Shown here in pieces: positions 36,097 through 45,400 of a DNA stretch of 45,833 nt. The stretch comes from a bacterium (GTDB lineage Bacteria; UBA10199; 2-02-FULL-44-16; JAAZCA01), in the NCBI GenBank assembly GCA_041648665.1, contig JBAZOP010000017.1:1-45833 (forward strand), given 5' to 3'. A program made the position numbers and the translations under genes. Every line of letters starts with the position of its first letter. The first letter of the stretch is position 1. The notes below the pieces were generated by a model. The model was not told the DNA's origin. It worked only from the letters and a program-made list of their open reading frames with translations, and did not search any database.

Positions 36097-38432
36097 CGCT
36101 TGGCCGCCTTCTCTGCGGCGTCGAGCTTGTCGGTCAAGGAGCGCTGCATTATCCGTAGCCCGGTGGATCGCTCGAACCAGCCGCCGAACAGCCCACGCCG
36201 GTGTTCGTACCTGGCCAGGAGGTCCTCAGGCGGCAGCTTCAGGGCATCTTCGACCGTCGTCACCGTCGTTGTGGGCATGGCGGGCTCGGCGGTCTCGGAG
36301 GGTTCCTGCGGTCCCGCGAGGGCTCGGGCTCTGCCGAGCCGCCCGGTGATGTCGTTGTTCGTCTCGCGCTCGCCGGTGGAGCGCTTGAACCATGCACCGA
36401 GGATGCCCTTCTGCTCGTACAGAGGCAGGAGCTCGGCGACGTCCTTCTCGGTCTGGGCAAGGAGCTCCTCTTCGGCCGCGGTCCGCGCTGCTGCCTTGGC
36501 CGCCGCGCGGGCTGCCTCCGCGTTCCGTTCCGCGTAGGGCCGCTGATCCTCGAGGACCTTCCACTGCCGAGTGTTCTTGTCGTACTGCTCGAGCTTGGGA
36601 GCTGGATCCGCGTACTGGGCAGTCTTCTCATCGACGACCTGGGGGGCAAAGCGGTACAGATTTCCGCGGGTGGCGTCGCCCGGATTCGCGGGGTCCTCGT
36701 ACCAGAACGTCACTTCGCCGTTACGCTGGATCGCGTAGTTCGTCGGGGTGGCTCCCACGTACTCGGCCATCCTGGTCTGCATCTGGAGCGCATGCTGGTT
36801 GATCAAGACATCGAGTTCCCCGGAGTCGTCCCGGCCTCTCCATTCCGTGAACCAGTTGTTCGCGACGTCGTTGAGAAACTGCTCGGTGGTGTCCATCACC
36901 AAGACGCGGCCGCCGAACCTCTGGTTCAGCGGAATGGATTCCGTGTACGCCTTCTCGATCCTCTTCCGCGCAGCAAACCGGGCGGCGATGTCGGGCAGAT
37001 CCGCCTCGGCATAGAGTCCATTGGCGAAGCCGTCGCGAAGCTCCGCTACCAGGTCGCCGGCCTGCGCGTTGTTGAGGATCGGGATCGGCTGCTCCTTGGT
37101 CGGCTGCGTCGCCTTCCAGATGATGTCGGTGGCCGCGCGCAACTGTACGTTCACCTTGCTTCCGAGCTGATCGTGCTCGCTTTCCACGAAGCTCCTACGG
37201 ATCCTCGGCTGCGCAACGCCCTTCTCGTCGACGTACTGCCCGTAGTTGTAGAGCAGGTACGTCTGCAGATCGTCCGAGCTCGGGATCCTGCCGACCGCCA
37301 GCGTCTTCATGCCGGAGTGCCCGTACTGCGGCTGGCTTGTGAGCGGCCGGCCCTGGTTGTACGCGGTCTTCAGTTGGAGGTACTCGCTCATCCGGGCCGG
37401 ATCGTCGTCCTTGTCCAGGTCCGGCCCGCCCGAGCGTGTCGCGGCTGCTTCGATGGCGTTGATCCGATTCGTGAGGTAGTCGGTCCACCGCTGCATGCGG
37501 CCCTCGAGGCGGAACTGCGCCGCCGGCAGGGTGTCCCGGATCTTCCGCAGCCCCTCGACGCTGTCGATGCTCTCGTGCACCTTGGCCTCGATCGCGAGGT
37601 CGGCCTCGTCGTCGTGCAGGTCGTGCAGGCGCGCCTGTTCGCGCTGCTCCCACTCCACGCGGCTCCGCACCGTGTTCCGCGCGGCCTCGCGCTTGGCCGG
37701 GTCGAGGTCCCAGAACGACGTGTTGGCGTCCAGCCACTTGTCGGCAACGGTGGTATCCCACTTCGCCGCCTTCGCCTTCTCCACTGCGGTTCCCACTGCC
37801 CAGGAGGACTGGATCTCCGCGGTGACCTTCATCAGGTAGATCGACGCGTCGTCGGCGTAGCGCAGGCCCCGCTCCACGTCCGAGCGCAGGAGGGGCGCGA
37901 TCCTCTCGACCCGCTCGTCGGGAGTGAGGGAGGTCTTTTCGGACCAGTACTTGATATTCCGGTCGCTCTCGGCGATGAGATCGTGGGTCTTGAAGGTGCC
38001 CCACAGTTGCGCGACCTGGTCGTAGTTCTGCACCCCGCGCTGCTCAAGCACCTGCAGGAGTTGCTCCTGGGCCTGCTTGTTCCGGTAGTTCTGCCGGATG
38101 AAGTCACGCTGCGTCCGGAGCAGCGCCTCATGGTCGGCGGCGAGCTCCGTCTCCTCTATCTGTCCGATGGTGAGCTGGGATCCCGCGCCGTCCTCCGCGG
38201 CCACGGTCCCCGCGGTCTCGTCGCTGCTCGCCGGCCGCGCCCAGCGCTTCTCCTTGAGCGAGCGGTTGTACGTCGAGAACGCGCGGTCCATCGCGGCGAG
38301 GCCTGAGGAGTACTGCGAGACGCGGTCCGCCTCCTGGAGGCGCGAGGAGAAGCCGCTCAGGGTCTCGCCGAGCTTGCTGAAGCCCTCGGCCCACATGCCC
38401 GTCACGTCGCTTGGGTTGATGTAGTCTGGCAT
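36093..38432 (-). CDS. Internal virion protein (T7 gp15 position)
   Basis: 779 residues from ATG 38432. Almost wholly helical and polar, with a start like other internal core proteins (MWAEGFSKLGETLSGFSSRLQEADR). It has two short related blocks near the C-terminus (GAWFKRSTGERETNNDI and GGWFERSTGLRIMQRSL), which look like an internal duplication. No catalytic motif is seen. By position between the nozzle/gp14-like genes and the giant protein, it is the likely counterpart of T7 gp15. Confidence 0.7.
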   Translation of the reverse strand: MPDYINPSDVTGMWAEGFSKLGETLSGFSSRLQEADRVSQYSSGLAAMDRAFSTYNRSLKEKRWARPASSDETAGTVAAEDGAGSQLTIGQIEETELAADHEALLRTQRDFIRQNYRNKQAQEQLLQVLEQRGVQNYDQVAQLWGTFKTHDLIAESDRNIKYWSEKTSLTPDERVERIAPLLRSDVERGLRYADDASIYLMKVTAEIQSSWAVGTAVEKAKAAKWDTTVADKWLDANTSFWDLDPAKREAARNTVRSRVEWEQREQARLHDLHDDEADLAIEAKVHESIDSVEGLRKIRDTLPAAQFRLEGRMQRWTDYLTNRINAIEAAATRSGGPDLDKDDDPARMSEYLQLKTAYNQGRPLTSQPQYGHSGMKTLAVGRIPSSDDLQTYLLYNYGQYVDEKGVAQPRIRRSFVESEHDQLGSKVNVQLRAATDIIWKATQPTKEQPIPILNNAQAGDLVAELRDGFANGLYAEADLPDIAARFAARKRIEKAYTESIPLNQRFGGRVLVMDTTEQFLNDVANNWFTEWRGRDDSGELDVLINQHALQMQTRMAEYVGATPTNYAIQRNGEVTFWYEDPANPGDATRGNLYRFAPQVVDEKTAQYADPAPKLEQYDKNTRQWKVLEDQRPYAERNAEAARAAAKAAARTAAEEELLAQTEKDVAELLPLYEQKGILGAWFKRSTGERETNNDITGRLGRARALAGPQEPSETAEPAMPTTTVTTVEDALKLPPEDLLARYEHRRGLFGGWFERSTGLRIMQRSLTDKLDAAEKAAKR

Positions 38433-38441
38433 GCTCGTCCC

Positions 38442-39749
38442 TTACCCTGCTGACAACTGGAGGCCGCCGCCGCCGCCGCCCATGGCCGATGTACTCGAGG
38501 TCGCCGGAAGAGAGGCGAGTAACGACTCCGTGGAGCTGAGAACGCCTGATGTCGCGCCGAAGGCCGCGGCCGCCACGATGGAAAACCGATTCGTGACCAG
38601 GTCCTTGCGATGCCTCTCGACGTCGGTCAAGTTTCTGCGGTACTCCGCGGTGAGGATGTCTGCCTCCTGCTGGATGTCCTCCTTGGCCTGTGTGGTCGCC
38701 AGGATCTTCGCGTCGAGCTCGGCCTGGAGCCGGCGCCGCTCGTCCGCCGCGGCGTTCTTCAGGTCCTCGATGTCCTGCTGGTAGTCGAGGTCCTCGGCTT
38801 TCAACTTGGCCTCGATGGCGGCCGCACTCTGCACCGCCTCGCGCTCGATGTCCGCGGCGCTCGCCGTGAGGTTCGCGTACGTGTGGGCCCAGTCCTGCTC
38901 GGCCCGCTCTCGTGCCTGGTCAAGCTCCATGTCCTGGAGCGCGTTCTGCGCCATGACGTCCTCGACGGACTGCTCGGCTTCGGTCCGTGCGGATACCACC
39001 TTCTGCCCGAAGCCCATGGCGCTCGCCTGGATGCCGTAGGCGGCCTGCTGCTCTTCCTCCCGCCGCGCGGCCTTCGCCTCCTCTTCCACCTGGCGGATCG
39101 CGAGCAGTGGCGAGCCGCTCTTCCGGACGTACGATCCGGCGATCCTTGCGTTGGCCTCCCCGATCTCGAGGGCCGTCTCGACGCGGACCCTCCCGGTCTT
39201 GTACTCGACCTGCTCCCCGGCGCGGTTCAGGGTCAGGATCGCCTCGTCCTTGGTCTGCGCAAGGAACTCGTCGCGCTTCGCCGTGATCTGGCCGACCTCG
39301 CGCTCCGCTTCCACGTCGCCTGCGGCAATCCGCTCCGCCAGGTTCTCGATGGTGAGCTCGCGCTTGGCCGCAGCCTGCTCCAGGTCGAGGGCGTTCCTCT
39401 CGAGCGCTGCCTTCTTGTTGGCCTCGAGGTTCGCGCGCTGGGTCTCGGCCTCCTCCGCGGACAGGAGGTGCTGCTCTTCGCGCTGTCGGATGTCCTCCTC
39501 GAGGTCGGCGACGACGTCTGCGTCCTCCGCGAGGATGCGATCCCTCTCCACCTTGAGGGCGTCGTCAGCCTGGGTGAGCTCTCGATCGCGGGAATGCTCG
39601 ACAGCTATGATCTGCTGGTTCAGTCCATCGATCGCGCTCTCGAGGTCTGCCAGGAGCTCCTTGACCTTCATGTCCGCTGCCGCAGCCTTCTGGAAGGCTC
39701 CGATGAAAGCGGCGCCAAAAGACAGGAAAGCCAGAACGGCGCCGATCAC
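38442..39749 (-). CDS. Internal virion protein with long coiled coil (gp14 position)
   Basis: 435 residues, GTG start at 39749 with GGAGG upstream, overlapping the nozzle stop. The N-terminus has a hydrophobic segment (IGAVLAFLSFGAAFIGAFQ), then about 300 residues of charged heptad-like coiled coil, and a C-terminal AAAAFGATSGVLSSTESLL with a Gly-rich tail. A membrane-active N-terminus and small size suit the gp14-like protein that may form the outer pore during ejection. Family assignment is by position. Confidence 0.65.
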   Translation of the reverse strand: MIGAVLAFLSFGAAFIGAFQKAAAADMKVKELLADLESAIDGLNQQIIAVEHSRDRELTQADDALKVERDRILAEDADVVADLEEDIRQREEQHLLSAEEAETQRANLEANKKAALERNALDLEQAAAKRELTIENLAERIAAGDVEAEREVGQITAKRDEFLAQTKDEAILTLNRAGEQVEYKTGRVRVETALEIGEANARIAGSYVRKSGSPLLAIRQVEEEAKAARREEEQQAAYGIQASAMGFGQKVVSARTEAEQSVEDVMAQNALQDMELDQARERAEQDWAHTYANLTASAADIEREAVQSAAAIEAKLKAEDLDYQQDIEDLKNAAADERRRLQAELDAKILATTQAKEDIQQEADILTAEYRRNLTDVERHRKDLVTNRFSIVAAAAFGATSGVLSSTESLLASLPATSSTSAMGGGGGGLQLSAG

Positions 39750-41725
39750 GTGTCCACCTCCGGGATCAGCGCGAGGATCTGGCTACGGTACGGCTGGTCC
39801 TGGATGGCCATGACCCAGGTGTCGACGTTCCAGTCGCCCCGGAAGGGGCACTCCACGTCGCCGGTGTAGGGCCCCGTGATCGGCACAGTCTCGAGCTCCG
39901 TCGAGGTCGTGACTCGCCCGAACTTGAAGGGGTAGCAGTCGAGCACGCGCGCGAGGATCTTGGCCACCTTCCGGATCCGCATCTGCCCCGTCCCGTAGGG
40001 TCCGTCCGTGACCAGGCGCATGCTCTGCATCGTGCAGGTGAACCCAGCTCCCACCACCAGGTGGTCTCCCACGCACGCCGCCGGCGTCGTCATGGAGCCG
40101 GCCGCCACCGCGGCCGTGTAGACCGCCTCCTCGGTCGCGTTCCAGATCGTTGCCGTCGTGCCGTTGAACCGATCGAGGCCCGTGACCGTCGCGCCCGCGG
40201 TGGCCACGTCAACCCACGCGTCCAGGGGGATGGCCGTGAGGTCCTCGATCCCGTCGAAGAGCTCCACACAGTAGTACGTCCCGCGCAGCACGATCGCCCA
40301 CACCGCCGAGCGCGAGGTGCCGTCGGCAACGCCCACGCTCTTGTACAGGCCCCCGCCGCCGGATTCCAGCCGGTGCCAGGCGCGCATGCCGAGCTTCTTA
40401 TCGTACGCGAGCGCGCACAGGACCCCATCCGATCGGACCGCGTAGACGATGGGCCACGGGACGCCGGCGAAGGCCGACTCGACAACCGTGCCCGCGGTCG
40501 GACTGAAGAGGTGCTCGGCGTGGTAGCTCAGGTCCTCCACAGACTCCTCCGTGGCGCCCGCGGTAGGGTACTCGCGCAGCCGCGTGGCGAGGTTCTGCCA
40601 GAAGAGCATCGCAGAACCGACGAGGCATGCCGGTACGGCTGCCCCGCCGAAGTGGGTCGATGGCTGCAGCTTCTCCGGCGTGAGTGCCGTCATGTCCGGC
40701 GGCACCACGTACTCCACGCCGGCCGTGGAGATCAGCAGCACCGTGCCCGCGACGAGCTCCTGGACCACCATGCTCGTGTCGCTCGCGAGGGTGAGCTCCA
40801 TTGCGGCGTCCGCGGTGACGACGTTGCGGTAGACCGTGACGGTCTCGAGCTCGGGGATGTCCGGGTCTGCCCAGTCCGCGACGTCCGTGAGTTGCTCGAC
40901 GTCGTAGCGCAGCCGCTCGTAGTAGGTCATGTCGATGCCGCCGGTGGCGCACCAGTAGGACCAGTGCGCCGTCCCGTCCGTGATATCGGCTGCCGTGGTC
41001 GTGGGCCCGCCGGATCCAGCCGAGGTGCCGGCTGTGATGCAGGTGTAGAGCTTGAGCGGTGTGGCGCCGTTGCTGACGATGTCGCCGATCTCGTAGGCCG
41101 TCGAGGCCGCCCAGGACACTGCCCGGGCGTCCACGTAGATCCCGGCGCGCGAGGCCCACACGGTCTGGCTCTGGTTGGTGGATCTGCCGAACCAGAGGCG
41201 CTGTCCGTACCCCGCGATGGCCCCCGGGTAGTCTCCGGTTGCCGAGAACGGTACCGCCCCGGTGTTCCCGACAATGACCGAAGTCGCGATCGTGAACGTG
41301 CTCCCGGTCCACGTTACCTGCCGGATCGCGTAGCTCGTGTGAGAGATGAAGAGCGTGTTGCCGTCCACCGCGAAGCGGAGCTCGCGGCAGTGCGCCGCGG
41401 TCGTGTAGGGAGTCGTGAGCTCGAGGGGGGCCCCGAAGAGTGTTCCGTCGGCCTTCCAGAACCGCAGCACCAGGGCGGTGAACTCGAGCATGTAGGAGAC
41501 GCCGTTCGGGAGCTTCCAGCCGTAGAGGCGCCCCTGCACGTTGTTCTTCGTGGTGGCCAGGTACTTCGATCCCGGCCGGGTGATGATCCCGCCCTGGGAG
41601 AAGGGCATCCAGTTCTCGAGGGTGAGGCAGCCCTTCGCGTAGAGCAGCAGATCGGAGCGGCCCGAGAGCTTCGGCGTGAGCTCGCCGCCCGTGAAGTCGG
41701 TGATGAGGAGCGCCGAGACGGACAC
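39746..41725 (-). CDS. Tail nozzle protein (T7 gp12-like)
   Basis: 659 residues, GTG start at 41725. The N-terminus is diagnostic of the podovirus tail tubular protein B/nozzle family: FTGGELTPKLSGRSDLLLYAKG, followed by NWMPFSQGGIITRPG (38-52). It forms the distal hexameric tail tube through which DNA leaves. Residues 205-258 hold the inserted W-Y-GD module shared with two other virion proteins (WAASTAYEIGD...CITAGTSAGSGG...W). The rest is beta-rich. Confidence 0.88.
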   Translation of the reverse strand: MSVSALLITDFTGGELTPKLSGRSDLLLYAKGCLTLENWMPFSQGGIITRPGSKYLATTKNNVQGRLYGWKLPNGVSYMLEFTALVLRFWKADGTLFGAPLELTTPYTTAAHCRELRFAVDGNTLFISHTSYAIRQVTWTGSTFTIATSVIVGNTGAVPFSATGDYPGAIAGYGQRLWFGRSTNQSQTVWASRAGIYVDARAVSWAASTAYEIGDIVSNGATPLKLYTCITAGTSAGSGGPTTTAADITDGTAHWSYWCATGGIDMTYYERLRYDVEQLTDVADWADPDIPELETVTVYRNVVTADAAMELTLASDTSMVVQELVAGTVLLISTAGVEYVVPPDMTALTPEKLQPSTHFGGAAVPACLVGSAMLFWQNLATRLREYPTAGATEESVEDLSYHAEHLFSPTAGTVVESAFAGVPWPIVYAVRSDGVLCALAYDKKLGMRAWHRLESGGGGLYKSVGVADGTSRSAVWAIVLRGTYYCVELFDGIEDLTAIPLDAWVDVATAGATVTGLDRFNGTTATIWNATEEAVYTAAVAAGSMTTPAACVGDHLVVGAGFTCTMQSMRLVTDGPYGTGQMRIRKVAKILARVLDCYPFKFGRVTTSTELETVPITGPYTGDVECPFRGDWNVDTWVMAIQDQPYRSQILALIPEVDT

Positions 41726-42664
41726 TTACACATCCTCCCAGCGGACCACTTCCTCGGGAGCCTCGGCGCCCTCGGACATGGCGACCGGGCGTGCGGTGGC
41801 GTACCAGCTCGCGAACCGATCCTCGAGCTCCTTCTTCTTCGTGGTCTGGCCCGTCACGTAGTAGGCGATCTCAGCCGCGATCCGCATGGAGATCACGGTC
41901 GGTAGCAGACTGTCCCACTGGTTCGGGTCGGTCTCCTGCCTCACGTACTTCGCGATGCTCGGGTCCTGGTTGGTGTAGACCCACATGCCCTCGCGGCGGA
42001 ACTGGATCCCCTGGGTGGTCTCTGCGGTGGCGGCATCGCTCGGGATCTTGAGCAGTCGCAGGCAGTCGGGGGGGAGCACGAAGAGGTAGTCGAAGGTGGT
42101 GTGGTTCTCCGGTGGGGTGCCGTAGTAGCACCAGTGCACCGTGTTGTCGGTGATGTCCGCCGTCGTCCCCGTGGGCCCTCCCGACGCGGCCGAGGTCCCC
42201 GCGGTGATGCAGACGTAGACCTTGCCCGTGTCGTTGCTCACCAGGTCGTCGACCGCGTAGGCCGTGCTCTTCACCCAGCACCAGTTGTTCGTGGTGGTGG
42301 ACGCCTCCATGTACTTCCAGACGACAGTGCCATCGGTGATGGCGGCCGTCGTTCCGGTCGGACCTCCGGAGGACGCGGAGATCCCCGCGGTCGTGCACTC
42401 GTAGGTCTTGGCGGTATCGTTCGTGCACCTGTCGCCGAGCCGGTAGGCGTGGCTCGCGGTCCAGGGCGTGGCCTGGTCGTGCCACCCCTTCATCGAGGCA
42501 CGCTTGATGCACGCCGGCCAGGGGAGGAGTCGGAGCACCTCGTCGCGACACACGGAGTACGCATCGATGGCCGCTGCGGGGTTCTTCGCCGTGTCGGACA
42601 TGCTCGATGCCTCGGGACACCCGAGCTCGCGCAGCGCGCGGTTGACGACCTCGAGATCTGTCAT
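41726..42664 (-). CDS. Tail tube adaptor (T7 gp11-like) with two inserted modules
   Basis: 312 residues from ATG 42664. The N-terminus (LEVVNRALRELGCPEAS..., then EVLRLLPWPACIKRA) matches the tail tubular protein A/adaptor family that binds the portal. Two copies of the W-Y-GD module follow: about 68-118 (WTASHAYRLGDRCTND and so on) and about 130-180 (WVKSTAYAVDDLVSND and so on). Each ends in SGGPTGTT.xITD and a terminal Trp-x-Tyr. The C-terminal 130 residues return to the family (FDYLFVLPPDCLRLLKI; AEIAYYVTGQTTKKKELEDRF). Confidence 0.88.
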   Translation of the reverse strand: MTDLEVVNRALRELGCPEASSMSDTAKNPAAAIDAYSVCRDEVLRLLPWPACIKRASMKGWHDQATPWTASHAYRLGDRCTNDTAKTYECTTAGISASSGGPTGTTAAITDGTVVWKYMEASTTTNNWCWVKSTAYAVDDLVSNDTGKVYVCITAGTSAASGGPTGTTADITDNTVHWCYYGTPPENHTTFDYLFVLPPDCLRLLKIPSDAATAETTQGIQFRREGMWVYTNQDPSIAKYVRQETDPNQWDSLLPTVISMRIAAEIAYYVTGQTTKKKELEDRFASWYATARPVAMSEGAEAPEEVVRWEDV

Positions 42665-42667
42665 GGT

Positions 42668-42808
42668 CTACCGCTTCTTCGAGCCGCGATAGCCCGACGC
42701 GTAGGCCGCTTGGCCCTGGCGCGCCGCCCTGCGACGCGCTCCCTTGCCGCGGTAGACCTTGCCTCGGCTACCCCATCGGTAACCGCCCTTCACCTTCCGC
42801 ACCGGCAT
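42668..42808 (-). CDS. Tiny basic virion-region protein
   Basis: 46 residues from ATG 42808 (GGGAGGGG upstream). Very basic and Gly/Tyr-rich (KVKGGYRWGSRGKVYRGKG, ARRRAARQGQAAYASGYRG). Short proteins of this pattern sit between capsid and tail genes in podoviruses of this kind; it may bind DNA inside the capsid. Confidence 0.65.
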   Translation of the reverse strand: MPVRKVKGGYRWGSRGKVYRGKGARRRAARQGQAAYASGYRGSKKR

Positions 42809-42826
42809 GGCTCCCCTCCCAGGAAC

Positions 42827-42852
42827 CGGGCGGGCCCCGAAGAGCCCGCCCG
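42827..42852 (-). terminator. GC hairpin between capsid and tail genes
   Basis: CGGGCGGGC (42827-42835) pairs perfectly with GCCCGCCCG (42844-42852), loop eight bases, in the gap between the genes at 42808 and 42873. On the minus strand GGTTCC follows, with no long U tract, so it is a partial terminator or mRNA stabiliser that may separate abundant capsid transcripts from tail genes. Confidence 0.55.
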
Positions 42853-42872
42853 TATTCACATTTCCCGAGCCG

Positions 42873-43115
42873 CTACGCGCTCGCGCGTATCTTGGCCGAC
42901 TTGGCCGCTCGCGCGCGCTGCTCGCGGTCTGCGTCCGCCTGCTTCTCGATTTTCCTGGCCTCCTCCAGGGGGACGTCCTGCGTTGTCTTGAAGTACTTGA
43001 GCAGTCCGTTGTCCCTGAAGCGCTGCACGTCCAGCGGGTAGGTCTTGCCCTGCTCGTAGAGCATGCAGGCCGACGAGTCGTAGCAGGTCTTCACGCACAC
43101 TGCATCGACGACCAT
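42873..43115 (-). CDS. Small head-region protein
   Basis: 80 residues from ATG 43115 (GAGGAGG). A beta-rich start with Cys (AVCVKTCYDSSACMLYEQGKTY) is followed by a charged helical tail (VPLEEARKIEKQADADREQR). It resembles short proteins found after the cement protein in BPP-1-like phages, with a 'Y..GK.Y.vd......N....YF' start. Role unknown. Confidence 0.6.
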   Translation of the reverse strand: MVVDAVCVKTCYDSSACMLYEQGKTYPLDVQRFRDNGLLKYFKTTQDVPLEEARKIEKQADADREQRARAAKSAKIRASA

Positions 43116-43144
43116 GAATACCTCCTCTCAGCCCCGGTCGAGGG

Positions 43145-43567
43145 CTACAGTATCGGTGCCGGCGGGTTGATGACCGGGAGCATGTCCCAGGCGCCCGCGG
43201 TGAAGACGTCGGTGCCGATCGTGTAGATCGCACCGAAGTACTGGAGTAGCGTTCCCTGGCCGACCACGGGGATCACGTAGGGGATCGCCCCTACAGCCCA
43301 CGCGACGATGGTCGCGTTGGCGATCACGCCGCTGTCCCACAGGACCGTGTTGGAGGTCAGGGCCTCCGCTGCCGAGGTCACCATCTGGATCCTCAGCGTG
43401 CCACCGCCGGCGGACACGATCGCCGTGTCGATCCGGAACACGTACCACAGCGGCTCGTAGAACCGCCGCCCGGCCGCGCCCCAGTCGACCACGTTGTCGG
43501 AGATGTGGGAGTCGACCGTCGTCTCGTCCTGAGCATCCGAGAGGATGCCGTTGTACTCGATGTACAC
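43145..43567 (-). CDS. Bbp16-like capsid cement protein
   Basis: 140 residues, GTG start at 43567 with GGAGG five bases upstream. It matches the Bbp16 pattern: a start with YIEYNGILSDAQDETTVDS, SDNVVDWG, WYVFRIDTAI, RIQMVTSAAEALTSNTVLWD and an ending FGAIYTIGTD plus aromatic/Pro tail. In BPP-1 this protein decorates the capsid at symmetry axes and stabilises it after DNA filling. It follows the capsid gene by 15 bases. Confidence 0.82.
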   Translation of the reverse strand: MYIEYNGILSDAQDETTVDSHISDNVVDWGAAGRRFYEPLWYVFRIDTAIVSAGGGTLRIQMVTSAAEALTSNTVLWDSGVIANATIVAWAVGAIPYVIPVVGQGTLLQYFGAIYTIGTDVFTAGAWDMLPVINPPAPIL

Positions 43568-43582
43568 AGCTTCCTCCTTTCC

Positions 43583-44572
43583 TTAGCTGACCACCGACTC
43601 GGTGTTGAGGATCGAGTCGTTGCGCTTGATCGGGATCCCGTTGAAGGACAGGATCGGTTTGCCTGCGGGCTGGTCGATCGTGAGGTTCACGTTCGACTTC
43701 GCCGCAGCCTGCTTCCACAGCCAGGAGCGCACGGTCCGGTTGCAGTAGAAGACCGGCCGGCCCATGTTGACGTCGGGGATGCGCTCGTAGGCGTCGATCA
43801 TGGCCGCGAACAGATCGACCGTGGAGGTCGTGATCGCCGAGGTGTCGATGTTGCAGACGCGGACGCAGTAGCGCCAGTCGCGCACCGTGAGACCGAGGTC
43901 CCACTTGTAGTGGCTCCGGTAGCCCTCGTAGCGGCCGTCGGCCGCATCCAGGAGCGTGACCTGGCCCTTGTCCTCGTGCTGGAACCCGGCGACCGATCCC
44001 TTGGGGTAGATACCGTGGACGGTGTTCTCGCCCCACACGATGAGCAGCATGCTCGTCTGGTCCGACCCAGAGGCCGAACTGTAGGCGCTCACCGTGTTGT
44101 AGGTGCTCACCGTCGAGTCGGTGCCGACCGCCGCGTAGCGCGGGTTGACGCCCGTGAACCGCTCCGGGTACGTCAGCACGGAACCATAGACGCTGGTGGT
44201 CGCCATCGCCTGGTTCATGGCCTCGAGGAAGGCCCGATCCTCCGAGAGCCTCCACGCCGCGCTGTTGCCGTTCAGGTCCGCCAGGGCCTTGTCGACCTCC
44301 GCGTACGCCTCCAGCATTCCGCAGGTGTCGGTGATCTGCGACGTGATGCTCTTCGACGGCTGCACGCCGTAGTTGAGCAGACGCCAGGTCACCGTCGGGA
44401 GACCCGAGCGGATCGTGGTCTTGTGCCCCGTCTGCAGATTCCCCTCGACGATGACCATGTCCTCGAGGATGGGGTTCGTCTGCGCCAGGAGCTCGATGAT
44501 CGTCCTGATCTTGTTGTCGGGGTCCAACCTGGACGCGAAGTCCGTGTAGGAGACCCCGGTAAGGGTACTCAT
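43583..44572 (-). CDS. Major capsid protein (epsilon15 gp7-like)
   Basis: 329 residues from ATG 44572 (GGGGG upstream). It belongs to the epsilon15/BPP-1 HK97-fold capsid family: ASRLDPDNKIRTIIELLAQT (13-32), EDMVIVEGNLQTGHKTTIRS (36-55), GLPTVTWRLLNYGVQPSKS, CGMLEAYAEVD, and the AFLEAMNQAMATTSVYGS stretch, then a beta-rich A-domain (WDLGLTVRDWRYCVRVCNID). The length is close to the 335 residues of epsilon15 gp7. The most abundant virion protein, assembled with the scaffold encoded just upstream. Confidence 0.93.
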   Translation of the reverse strand: MSTLTGVSYTDFASRLDPDNKIRTIIELLAQTNPILEDMVIVEGNLQTGHKTTIRSGLPTVTWRLLNYGVQPSKSITSQITDTCGMLEAYAEVDKALADLNGNSAAWRLSEDRAFLEAMNQAMATTSVYGSVLTYPERFTGVNPRYAAVGTDSTVSTYNTVSAYSSASGSDQTSMLLIVWGENTVHGIYPKGSVAGFQHEDKGQVTLLDAADGRYEGYRSHYKWDLGLTVRDWRYCVRVCNIDTSAITTSTVDLFAAMIDAYERIPDVNMGRPVFYCNRTVRSWLWKQAAAKSNVNLTIDQPAGKPILSFNGIPIKRNDSILNTESVVS

Positions 44573-44593
44573 ATGGTACCCCCTTTCCAGACC

Positions 44594-45400
44594 TTACTTC
44601 TGGTTCGGGTACAGTACCTCCGCGGGATCCTTCGGCACCGGCTTCGTTGCCTGACCTTCGACAAACGCGTGCTCGGCGGTGTCGCGCCCGATCTTCGCGA
44701 ACATGCGGATGATCCGCTTGTCGTTGCCGAGGCCTGTCCTCGTGAACAGGTCGGCAATGTCTGGCGTGAAGTACCGCTGCACACCGCGCTGCATGTAGCC
44801 CATCTCCAGGTCGTAGTTTCCCCGGAGCTCCGCCCGCAACTCCGCGTCCGTCTGCTCGAGGGTGGCCTTGATGGTCTTCGCGGCCGTCTCGGCCTCGGTC
44901 AACCTCTGCATCTGGTGCCATCGGTGCATCTGGGCGGCCTGCTCCTGAGTGAGTCCCGCCTTGTGAGCGAGTTCGCGCAGGCTGGCTTCCATCGCTGCCG
45001 GATACTCGAATCCCGCTGGGGCCTTCGCCTTGTCCAGCTTGTAGTCCGTGGGTTTGTCGGGCACGCCAGCCGCCTTGCGGTAGGCCGCCCTCTCCTCCTC
45101 GGTCGCATCCTTTCCCGGTAGACGCACAGACTCGCCCAGCTTCCTCTCTGCCTCGAGGTACGCCTTCCCAAGCTCGCCAAGGTTGGCGTAGCGGTGCAGG
45201 CGCTCGTTGGCCTTCAGGTCGTCGGGGAGCTGCGCCACCCATGCGGGAGGCGTCTTCGGAGCGCCACCTTCCGCCAACGGCGGTGTGGTGACCTCGGCAG
45301 TCGGCGCCTTCCCGGTGAGGATGCTGCCTCCCTGTCCCGGTGCTTCTGCGGCCGGCGAGGTGCCCGGGGTCTCCGGATTCGCCGCCTGATTCTCTGCCAT
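44594..45400 (-). CDS. Scaffolding protein
   Basis: 268 residues from ATG 45400, sharing one base with the previous stop. A disordered Pro/Ala/Gly N-terminus (1-50), a central helical body with LNDLKANERLHRYANLGELGKAYLEAERKLG-like order (about 60-100) and VPDKPTDYKL, then a coiled coil (ELAHKAGLTQEQAAQMHRWHQM; LEQTDAELRAEL) and a basic C-terminus that would contact the shell. It lies directly before the capsid gene as usual. Likely leaves the head during maturation. Confidence 0.82.
   Translation of the reverse strand: MAENQAANPETPGTSPAAEAPGQGGSILTGKAPTAEVTTPPLAEGGAPKTPPAWVAQLPDDLKANERLHRYANLGELGKAYLEAERKLGESVRLPGKDATEEERAAYRKAAGVPDKPTDYKLDKAKAPAGFEYPAAMEASLRELAHKAGLTQEQAAQMHRWHQMQRLTEAETAAKTIKATLEQTDAELRAELRGNYDLEMGYMQRGVQRYFTPDIADLFTRTGLGNDKRIIRMFAKIGRDTAEHAFVEGQATKPVPKDPAEVLYPNQK

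Noticed and set aside
36201..38306. A 701-codon plus-strand frame
   Set aside because: Mirror frame of the gp15-position gene in GC-rich DNA; Leu/Arg/Val-rich product with no family features and no RBS.
40061..41905. A 614-codon plus-strand frame
   Set aside because: Antisense of the nozzle gene, whose own frame matches the gp12 family.
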